Source: Acidobacteriaceae bacterium (GTDB lineage Bacteria > Acidobacteriota > Terriglobia > Terriglobales > Acidobacteriaceae). Taken from it: 8,316 nucleotides of DNA. A program made the translations under genes and the position numbers. The DNA is taken from assembly GCA_030838305.1 (NCBI GenBank), contig JAUTWY010000330.1, positions 1-8,316 on the forward strand. The letters run 5' to 3'. The notes below the pieces were generated by a model. The model did no database searches and had not been told where the DNA came from. It worked only from the letters and a program-made list of their open reading frames with translations. Of this stretch, positions 1 to 5,156 are shown piece by piece (the stretch's first letter is position 1; every line of letters begins with the position of its first letter).

Positions 1-435
1 GGCGGGAAGACCGTTGCCGAAACCGATGACGCCACCTGGCAGCGCATGTTCGACGCGAACCTGAATAGCGCGTTTCACGTCCTGCGCGCGGTGATTCCTG
101 AAATGCGCAAGGCCGGCGGAGGGCGCATCGTCGCGATCGGCAGCCGTGCCGCCGAAGATCCCGGCCCCAAGGTTGGAGCTTACAGCGCGTCGAAGGCGGC
201 GCTGGTGTCGCTGATGAAGACGGTCGCGCTGGAAAATAAAGACGCCGGCATTGCCGCGAACGTCATCCTGCCGGGGACGATCGACACCCCCGCCAACCGA
301 AAAGACATGCCGGGCGCGAATGTCGCGCAGTGGGTCGAACCCACGTCGGTAGCCAGTTTGATTGCGTGGCTGGCGTCGGATGCCGGGAAGGACGTGACGG
401 GCGCGGCAATTCCTGTGTATGGGCGCGGTCTTTGA
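1..435 (+). CDS. Short-chain dehydrogenase/reductase (SDR), 3' part
   Basis: This is the C-terminal 144 residues of an SDR-family NAD(P)-dependent oxidoreductase; the reading frame is open from base 1, so the N-terminal Rossmann glycine motif lies upstream of the window. The visible part has the conserved Asn of helix 4 (residue 20 of the fragment, in DANLNSAF), the strand ending in the catalytic Ser (RIVAIGS, residue 48) and the YxxxK active site (AYSASK, Tyr61 and Lys65). After these come the typical NVILPGTIDTP segment, where PG-x-x-x-T contacts the cofactor in this family, and the usual C-terminal DVTGAAIPVYG, which resembles the common 'itGq.i.vdGG' ending but lacks the double glycine. 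Substrate cannot be read from the fragment. It stops at TGA 433-435, and the next gene starts more than 120 bp later, so it probably ends its own transcription unit. Family assignment is secure; function is not. Confidence 0.93.
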   Translation, partial: GGKTVAETDDATWQRMFDANLNSAFHVLRAVIPEMRKAGGGRIVAIGSRAAEDPGPKVGAYSASKAALVSLMKTVALENKDAGIAANVILPGTIDTPANRKDMPGANVAQWVEPTSVASLIAWLASDAGKDVTGAAIPVYGRGL

Positions 436-488
436 GGTTCTTTTCCTGTTTTGGTAACCACAGTAACAACCCTGCTGCACAATTTTTG

Positions 489-532
489 TTGCACGTTAAC
501 ATTCTTGAAATATCTTACAAGTAACATCTAAC
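489..532 (+). promoter_or_regulatory. Weak sigma70-like promoter candidates upstream of the Nudix gene
   Basis: The 436-556 gap is AT-rich compared with the flanking genes. Two overlapping candidates can be read. One is TTGCAC (489-494), 16 bases, then TATCTT (511-516). The other is TTGAAA (505-510), 16 bases, then TCTAAC (527-532). Each -10 box matches the consensus at only four of six positions. The location is right for a promoter of the Nudix gene, but promoter consensus in the host is unknown and chance matches are easy in AT-rich DNA. Confidence 0.25.
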
Positions 533-565
533 CAGCGATCAGCATCTACTCAGGAGATGGCCGCC

Positions 566-1087
566 ATGGGTTCACCGCGCGTTTCGAAGTCGCTGCCGCT
601 GCAGGTAGCAGCAGTCTGCTACCGCAAGCGCGGTACCACGGTGGAATTCCTGCTGGTGAATACGAACGGCGGAAATAAGTGGACGTTCCCTAAAGGGTGC
701 ACAGAGGGGCGGATGTCGCACAGCCAGGCCGCGCAACGCGAGGCTGCGGAAGAAGCCGGAGCCTTGGGCACCATCGATCCTCGCCACTTTCATCTCTACA
801 TTCACTCCAAGGGTGTGTTCTGGCAGCCAACTGGCGTGCAGGAATTTGTGGTGAAAGCCTTCCTGATGGAAGTGCGTGAGTTGCGCCGCGCCGATGAGCC
901 GCAGCGAAAGCCGACCTGGTTCAGCCCCGAAGAAGCACGGCAGCGGCTGGCTAAAGGCCGCGAAGTGAAATACGCGCGGGAACTGGAAGCGGTGATTGAT
1001 CGCGCGCTCGAGAGCATAACCATCCGCAGCATGCCCTTGAAGCCCGATCCAGAAAGCCGCAATGCACGCGCTGCTGCGCACTCCTAA
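566..1087 (+). CDS. Nudix (MutT-like) hydrolase, diphosphoinositol-polyphosphatase-like
   Basis: A 173-residue Nudix-domain protein, a fold that cleaves nucleoside diphosphates linked to another moiety (X). The Nudix box occupies residues 44-66 (G44 ... REAAEEAGA), with the metal-binding REaaEE core intact at 58-63. It is preceded by KWTFPKG, as in the DIPP-like branch of the family. Position 7 of the box, normally Glu, is Met50. Residues 10-33 form the first strands of the fold; the C-terminal half holds the helix WFSPEEARQRLA and ends in a polar tail. I prefer ATG 566 because AGGAG (552-556) lies 9 bases before it; the upstream in-frame ATG at 557 abuts that Shine-Dalgarno and could not use it. 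The gene stands alone between an SDR gene and an ABC-F gene, so context gives no substrate. Family is confident; substrate is unknown. Confidence 0.9.
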   Translation: MGSPRVSKSLPLQVAAVCYRKRGTTVEFLLVNTNGGNKWTFPKGCTEGRMSHSQAAQREAAEEAGALGTIDPRHFHLYIHSKGVFWQPTGVQEFVVKAFLMEVRELRRADEPQRKPTWFSPEEARQRLAKGREVKYARELEAVIDRALESITIRSMPLKPDPESRNARAAAHS

Positions 1088-1146
1088 GTTATCTTCCGCA
1101 CTCGGTACTCGGTACTGCCCCTTTTGTGAGACGATGAATCCAGCCC

Positions 1147-3114
1147 ATGATTCAGCTTTCAGTCGCCGGAAAACGTTTCGGCCACAAACTTCTTTTTGAA
1201 AACACCGACTGGCTCATCACGCCGCGCGACCGGATCGGTCTGGTGGGCGCAAACGGTACCGGGAAATCCACGCTGATGAAGGTTCTCGCCGGTCTGGACA
1301 CACTGGATTACGGCTCGCTGATCGTCGCCAAGGGAACCACCGCTGGCTATCTGCCGCAGGATGGGCTGTCGCTCTCCGGACGCACTGTGTTCGCGGAATG
1401 CATGGGAGTATTCACGGAACTGCATGCGATGGAGCGCGAGTTGGAAACGCTGACTCATCGCATCTCCGAACTCGATCATGAGAGCCCAGAATATGCCGAC
1501 GTCGCCGACCGCTATCACAGCCTGGAGCATGAGTTCCGGACGCGCGATGGTTATTCGATTGAGGCTGAAGTCGGCCGAGTCCTGATGGGGCTTGGGTTCC
1601 GAAAAGAGGACTGGGAGCGGCAAACAGACGAATTTTCTGGCGGCTGGCAAATGCGCCTGGCGCTCGCCAAGCTCCTGTTGCAGAAACCCAATCTGCTATT
1701 GCTGGACGAGCCTACCAACCACCTCGATCTGGAGGCGCGCAACTGGCTGGAAGAGTATCTGCACAATTATCCACACGCCTTCGTGCTCATCTCGCACGAC
1801 CGTTATTTTCTCGACGTGACAGTAAACAAAATCGCGGAAATCTGGAACAAGCGCTTTTGGTTCTATACCGGAAACTACGGCAAGTTTCTGACGCAGAAGA
1901 CACAGCGCAACGAACAGTTGCAGGCTGCCTACCGCAACCAGCGCGACCGGATTGAGCAACTGGAAGTATTCATCAATCGCTTTCGCTATCAGGCGACCAA
2001 AGCCAAGCAGGTGCAGAGCCGTATCAAGGAACTGGAAAAGATCGAACGCATTGAGATCCCACCCGAAGAGAAGACAATTCATTTTTCCTTTCCACAGCCG
2101 AAGCCGAGTGGACGGATCGTTGCCGAGTTCGTCGGAGTGGCGAAAAGCTATCCAGCCAAGGCCGGGAATAACGGCAGCGAAAAAGAGGTATTTCGCGACG
2201 TGAGCTTCATGATTGAGAAGGGGGACCGCATTGCTCTCGTCGGGGTGAACGGGGCGGGCAAATCCACGCTGATCAAGCTGCTTGCCGGCGCGGAGCCACT
2301 GACGTGTGGCGAATTCAAACTCGGCCATAACGTCGAAGCCGACTACTTCGCGCAAGATCAATACAAAGAACTCGATGCGGACGCACGCATGATTGACGAC
2401 CTGGGGGCGGCGTCTCCGCGCTCCACACAGACCGAACTGCGCAGCTTGCTTGGCTGTTTCCTTTTCTCCGAAGACGACGTTTTCAAGAAGATTGCAGTGC
2501 TCTCCGGCGGCGAGCGCGGGCGTTATGCCTTGCTGCGATTGCTCCTTCATCCGGCGAACTTTTTGCTGCTGGATGAGCCCACCAACCATCTGGACTTGCG
2601 CGCCAAAGACGTGCTGCTGGATGCGCTCATGGAGTACTCCGGCACGATCGTCTTTGTTTCGCACGACCGCTATTTCATCGACAAACTGGCCACCCGAGTC
2701 TTCGAGATTGGAGACGGCAAGGTCGAAGTCTATCCCGGCAACTACGAAGACTATCTCTGGCGCAAACAGGGGGGAAGCGAGAAGCAGAATGAGGCCATCC
2801 GCCAGCAGTTAAAGATCACTGAACCCGCGACTCCCCCCACAAACGGCAATCAACCCTCAACCGAGCCTGCCGCCAAGACGAGGCGCATGAATCCCATCAA
2901 GCGCAAGAAGATGGAAGATCGCATCCACGAATTGGAAGCGCAAATAAATCGTGGCGAGACCGTGATTGCGAACTGTGAAACCGCCATGCAGGATTTTGTG
3001 AGCGCCGACGAGAGCCAGCGCCAGGCGCAGGAACTGGAACAGCATAAAACAACCCAAGCTGAGCTGCTCAAAGAGTGGGAAGATCTCAGCCAATCCTTGC
3101 AGGAAGCCGACTAA
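1147..3114 (+). CDS. ABC-F family ATPase (Uup/EttA/YheS-like), soluble
   Basis: A 655-residue protein with two ABC ATPase domains in tandem and no membrane segments, the mark of the ABC-F class, whose studied members act on the ribosome in translation or antibiotic protection. Domain 1 has Walker A GANGTGKST (34-42), signature SGGWQ (164-168), Walker B LLLLDEPTNHLD (183-194) and SHD (217-219). Domain 2 has GVNGAGKST (366-374), LSGGERG (452-458), FLLLDEPTNHLD (472-483) and SHD (505-507). The linker between them (about 245-305) is charged and helical, as expected for the P-site tRNA-interaction motif. A C-terminal region after about 540 has a Pro/Thr-rich spacer (about 570-590) and then a probable coiled coil (about 595-650), as in Uup. 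Both ATP sites look intact. The first in-frame ATG is used; no strong Shine-Dalgarno precedes it. Whether it is a housekeeping factor or a resistance protein cannot be told from sequence alone. Confidence 0.95.
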   Translation: MIQLSVAGKRFGHKLLFENTDWLITPRDRIGLVGANGTGKSTLMKVLAGLDTLDYGSLIVAKGTTAGYLPQDGLSLSGRTVFAECMGVFTELHAMERELETLTHRISELDHESPEYADVADRYHSLEHEFRTRDGYSIEAEVGRVLMGLGFRKEDWERQTDEFSGGWQMRLALAKLLLQKPNLLLLDEPTNHLDLEARNWLEEYLHNYPHAFVLISHDRYFLDVTVNKIAEIWNKRFWFYTGNYGKFLTQKTQRNEQLQAAYRNQRDRIEQLEVFINRFRYQATKAKQVQSRIKELEKIERIEIPPEEKTIHFSFPQPKPSGRIVAEFVGVAKSYPAKAGNNGSEKEVFRDVSFMIEKGDRIALVGVNGAGKSTLIKLLAGAEPLTCGEFKLGHNVEADYFAQDQYKELDADARMIDDLGAASPRSTQTELRSLLGCFLFSEDDVFKKIAVLSGGERGRYALLRLLLHPANFLLLDEPTNHLDLRAKDVLLDALMEYSGTIVFVSHDRYFIDKLATRVFEIGDGKVEVYPGNYEDYLWRKQGGSEKQNEAIRQQLKITEPATPPTNGNQPSTEPAAKTRRMNPIKRKKMEDRIHELEAQINRGETVIANCETAMQDFVSADESQRQAQELEQHKTTQAELLKEWEDLSQSLQEAD

Positions 3115-3294
3115 CCGACTATCTGGCCCTGCCCCAATCGTACAGTCTCTTCCGTAATCTCGTAGTAACACTTACCTGTGTGCGATAGTGACCATGGCCG
3201 AAGGGGCACGAACAACCAGAGGCCCAAATCCCAGACCCAGCGCATTGCGGCAGCAACAGGATGGGCCGCCTGCGGCAGCTAAGGAAGGTTGCGA

Positions 3295-3789
3295 ATGCTC
3301 CAGCCCTCGGAATACACATTTGGCGGCAAGTCCAATCAGCCCGCTTCGAACCCCAACACTTTCACTCCGGTAAAGACGGTCAGTGCTCCTGTCGAGCAGG
3401 CTACGATTGGCAGATCGCTCGTGATTAAGGGCGAACTCAGCGGTGCGGAAGCGCTCTACATCGATGGCCGCATCGAAGGCAAGATCACTCTGCCGGACAA
3501 CCGCGTTACCATCGGCCGCAACGGCAGCGTGGTGGCCAACATCATCGCCCGGGAAGTTGTGGTGATGGGCAAAGTGAGCGGCAACATTGAATGCAGCGAC
3601 CGCGTGGATATCCGCAGCGAAGGCTCGGTCACAGGAGACGTTTCCACCGTCCGCATCAGCGTAGAAGATGGTGCCGTGCTGAAGGGCGGCATTGAGGTGC
3701 GAAGCAGCGAGCGCAAACAGCAGGCTCCGGCCAAAGCAGCGGAAACACCGAAAACAGAGCACGCCAAGGCCGCCGCCACCCACGCGTAA
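3295..3789 (+). CDS. Bactofilin family polymer-forming cytoskeletal protein
   Basis: A 164-residue protein with bactofilin architecture: a disordered Ser/Pro/Asn-rich N-terminus (1-35), a compact right-handed beta-helix core (about 36-136) and a Lys/Ala-rich disordered tail (137-164). The core shows the short hydrophobic/glycine repeat of the family: TIGRSLVIKGELSGAEALYI, DGRIEGKI, RNGSVVANI, VVVMGKVSGNIE, SEGSVTGDVS, EDGAVLKGGI. Bactofilins self-assemble into filaments without nucleotide and are known from cell shape, stalk and chromosome-organising roles; the role here cannot be inferred. I start at ATG 3295 because AAGGAAGG (3281-3288) sits 6 bases before it; a TTG at 3289 would be too close to the same site. 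A 180 bp gap separates it from the ABC-F gene, so it may have its own promoter. It converges on msrB over a hairpin. Confidence 0.93.
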   Translation: MLQPSEYTFGGKSNQPASNPNTFTPVKTVSAPVEQATIGRSLVIKGELSGAEALYIDGRIEGKITLPDNRVTIGRNGSVVANIIAREVVVMGKVSGNIECSDRVDIRSEGSVTGDVSTVRISVEDGAVLKGGIEVRSSERKQQAPAKAAETPKTEHAKAAATHA

Positions 3790-3809
3790 AGTTAAACGTA
3801 GACTTTGAA

Positions 3810-3851
3810 GCAAAAACAAGGGGCACGCCACCGCGTGACCCTTTTTGTTGC
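3810..3851 (+). terminator. Probable bidirectional terminator between bactofilin and msrB
   Basis: An imperfect inverted repeat with two 19-base arms (3810-3828 and 3833-3851) and a 4-base loop (CACC); 16 of 19 positions pair. The outer part of the stem is A-rich on the left and T-rich on the right (CTTTTTGTTG), while the inner part is GC-rich (GGGGCACGC with GCGTGACCC). This is the usual form of an intrinsic terminator that works in both directions. It lies 21 bases past the bactofilin stop and 36 bases past the msrB stop on the other strand, which is where a shared terminator of convergent genes belongs. Confidence 0.78.
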
Positions 3852-3886
3852 GCGACGTTTTATGTGGCTGGATCTCAGCAGGAGAG

Positions 3887-4291
3887 TTATTTCTTTTCCT
3901 TCGGCTTTAAGTCCAGCGCAGCGGAATTCATGCAATAGCGCAACCCGGTCGGCGCAGGACCATCCTCAAACACATGCCCCAGATGAGCTCCGCAATGAGC
4001 GCAACGCGCCTCCGTACGGACCATCCCATAACTCGAGTCTTTGTGTTGCTCGACCTTGCCCTCATCCGCCGGCTTGAAGAAACTCGGCCAACCGGTCCCT
4101 GAATCGAACTTTGTCGAGGAATCGAACAACGGCTCACCGCAGCAAACGCAGTGATACGTTCCCGCATCCTTGGTCTTCCAATACTTTCCCGTAAAGGCCG
4201 GTTCAGTTCCGGCTTCCCGGGTCACACGATATTGTTCCGGCGTAAGCTGCTTCTTCCACTCAGACTCATTCTTTACCATTTTTTCTGCCAT
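3887..4291 (-). CDS. msrB: Peptide-methionine (R)-S-oxide reductase MsrB
   Basis: A 134-residue stand-alone MsrB, which reduces the R-epimer of methionine sulfoxide in proteins. The whole domain is present: the N-terminal LTPEQYRVTREAGTEPAF, the SGTGWPSF loop, HLGHVFEDGP, and the catalytic motif RYCMNSAAL with Cys120 as the attacking residue. Four structural zinc ligands are visible as two CxxC pairs, Cys48/Cys51 and Cys97/Cys100. The position that is a Cys in E. coli-type proteins (SGCGWPSF) is Thr here, so regeneration by a disulfide at that site is not possible; many MsrBs share this. There is no signal peptide, so it acts in the cytoplasm. A weak GGGG Shine-Dalgarno lies 8 bases before the ATG; Met5 is a possible alternative start. 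No msrA is nearby. A CRP/FNR-like palindrome lies about 115 bp upstream. Confidence 0.96.
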   Translation of the reverse strand: MAEKMVKNESEWKKQLTPEQYRVTREAGTEPAFTGKYWKTKDAGTYHCVCCGEPLFDSSTKFDSGTGWPSFFKPADEGKVEQHKDSSYGMVRTEARCAHCGAHLGHVFEDGPAPTGLRYCMNSAALDLKPKEKK

Positions 4292-4405
4292 GAATATTGC
4301 CCCACTTCAAGAAATCATCCACCAACCTGGTTAACGATTCACGTAATTGGATGCCCGCTCACCACAAAAGTGGCAGTTGTGAAAGCACATCCTGCCTGCT
4401 TTGTC

Positions 4406-4434
4406 TGTGACATCCGTCACAATGAAAGTGTGAC
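4406..4434. promoter_or_regulatory. CRP/FNR-like palindrome with a third half-site
   Basis: TGTGACATCCGTCACA at 4406-4421 is a perfect inverted repeat (6-base arms, 4-base centre) and matches the CRP-family consensus TGTGA-N6-TCACA exactly. A third arm, TGTGAC, follows at 4429-4434, 23 bases after the first, so the middle arm can pair with either neighbour. It lies in the 184 bp gap between the flavin reductase and msrB, about 115 bp upstream of msrB. It could be an operator for msrB or a pair of alternative RNA hairpins. No convincing -10/-35 pair was found beside it. A 6-base palindrome with a fixed spacer is expected about twice by chance in a window this size; only the third copy and the consensus match raise it above noise. 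Confidence 0.4.
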
Positions 4435-4475
4435 GTCTAACCTTGTCATCGACCGGCCAATCCGGCAAATATGGT

Positions 4476-5048
4476 TCAAACGTCTGTGAGTCCCTCGGGC
4501 CCGGCAACCCCCTCAGAAGGCGCCGGGCCCTTTTTTTGTCTTTCCCCTGCCACTTCTTTCCCGATCTTGCGATACTGGGCCCGGAAAAACAGCAGTGGCT
4601 CGCCTTGGCGAACCACAACGTTTTCTACCTCAGCAATAAAGATGGTGTGGTCGCCCGCTTCCTGCGCCGATTGAAGTCTGCAGTCCAGATATGCCAAAGC
4701 CCCATGCAGAATGGGCGTCCCTTGAGCGGTCCGGTCGAAACGCGCACCGGCTTCCTGTTCGGCGCGCTCGTGAGTGTATACCGGCCGCGCATAGTATTCG
4801 GAAATCGGGCGCTGACCCTCCGCCAGAATATTGATCCCAAAGCGTTTCTTGGCATGCAGGTGGGCATGAGTGCGCGCCCTATGATCGACACACACCAGAA
4901 TTAGCAGTGGGTCCATGGACACGGAAGCGAACGCATTGGCAGTCATGCCATGGACTTCACCATCCAGGTCAACCGTAACAATAGTTACGCCGGTGGCGAA
5001 ACATCCCATGGCTTCGCGGAATTCGGCTGGTGCCAGGCCCATAACCAT
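4476..5048 (-). CDS. Flavin reductase family protein (FMN-binding split barrel, HpaC-like)
   Basis: A 190-residue member of the flavin-reductase/FMN-binding split-barrel family. These proteins use NAD(P)H to reduce free flavin for partner monooxygenases or bind FMN as a prosthetic group. Family marks in order: FREAMGCFATGVTIVT (10-25), GMTANAFASVSMDPLLILVCV (34-54), FGINILAEGQ (70-79) and the late GDHTIFIAEVENVVV (132-146) with its conserved His. The domain ends near residue 162 (LLFFRAQYRKIG). The last 28 residues are a charged, Gly/Pro-rich tail encoded partly by a plus-strand terminator hairpin. ATG 5048 has GGGA 8 bases upstream; the ATG two codons later is an alternative. No monooxygenase partner is in view. 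The gene is transcribed away from the F420 operon and shares its upstream region, so a deazaflavin-related role is possible but unproven. Confidence 0.9.
   Translation of the reverse strand: MVMGLAPAEFREAMGCFATGVTIVTVDLDGEVHGMTANAFASVSMDPLLILVCVDHRARTHAHLHAKKRFGINILAEGQRPISEYYARPVYTHERAEQEAGARFDRTAQGTPILHGALAYLDCRLQSAQEAGDHTIFIAEVENVVVRQGEPLLFFRAQYRKIGKEVAGERQKKGPAPSEGVAGPEGLTDV
4497..4537 (+). terminator. Strong intrinsic terminator on the plus strand
   Basis: GGGCCCGGC (4497-4505) pairs perfectly with GCCGGGCCC (4522-4530) around a 16-base loop and is followed at once by seven T residues (4531-4537). This is a textbook Rho-independent terminator, but it points along the plus strand while the gene containing it, the flavin reductase, runs on the minus strand. 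On the minus strand the hairpin is preceded, not followed, by the homopolymer, so it should not end the flavin reductase transcript. It overlaps codons of about residues 173-184 of that protein. No plus-strand gene was recognised upstream of it. Confidence 0.75.
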
Positions 5049-5091
5049 CTGCGATTTCCCGGTGCGACTGCCTACATTATCATCACGCCGC

Positions 5092-5122
5092 TTGCGGGTC
5101 GAGGTGGGCGCTCATGTATGAT
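5092..5122 (+). promoter_or_regulatory. Weak promoter candidate for the cofG operon
   Basis: TTGCGG (5092-5097) and TATGAT (5117-5122) form a sigma70-like pair with a 19-base spacer, longer than ideal. The -10 box is one base from consensus; the -35 box matches at four of six positions. If real, transcription would begin near 5129, beyond the ATG at 5118, which would make GTG 5157 the only workable cofG start. It sits in the gap between the divergent flavin reductase and cofG, where a promoter is expected. Confidence 0.25.
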
Positions 5123-5156
5123 TCGATGCAGCCGCAGGCTTACGGAAGCGAGCGAC

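Noticed and set aside
1101..1117. Tandem TCGGTAC TCGGTAC upstream of the ABC-F gene
   Set aside because: Only two 7-base copies and no link to a promoter or start; likely chance.
1696..2664. 322-codon minus-strand open frame
   Set aside because: It lies wholly opposite the ABC-F gene, whose two ATPase domains are unmistakable, and its translation matches no family I know; long antisense frames are common in GC-rich genes.
3188..3373. 61-codon plus-strand frame before bactofilin
   Set aside because: It overlaps the bactofilin start in another frame, is Pro/Arg/Ala-rich without motif, and has no ribosome site at its start.
3172..3831. 219-codon minus-strand open frame
   Set aside because: It lies opposite the bactofilin gene and crosses the terminator hairpin; its composition (Ala, His, Phe-rich) is typical of antisense readings.
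4497..4530. Resemblance of CCCGGCAACC followed by GGCGCC to the core of SAM-I/SAM-IV riboswitches
   Set aside because: The kink-turn, the upstream helix strands and the rest of the core are absent, the segment is fully explained as a terminator stem and loop, and no methionine-pathway gene follows on that strand.
4331..4618. Minus-strand 95-codon frame with a CHFC motif
   Set aside because: Most of it overlaps the flavin reductase in another frame; the part beyond 4476 has no plausible start with a ribosome site and no recognisable fold.
4950..5117. N-terminal extension of cofG to ATG 4950
   Set aside because: Much of it is opposite the well-conserved start of the flavin reductase, and the translation does not resemble any CofG N-terminus.
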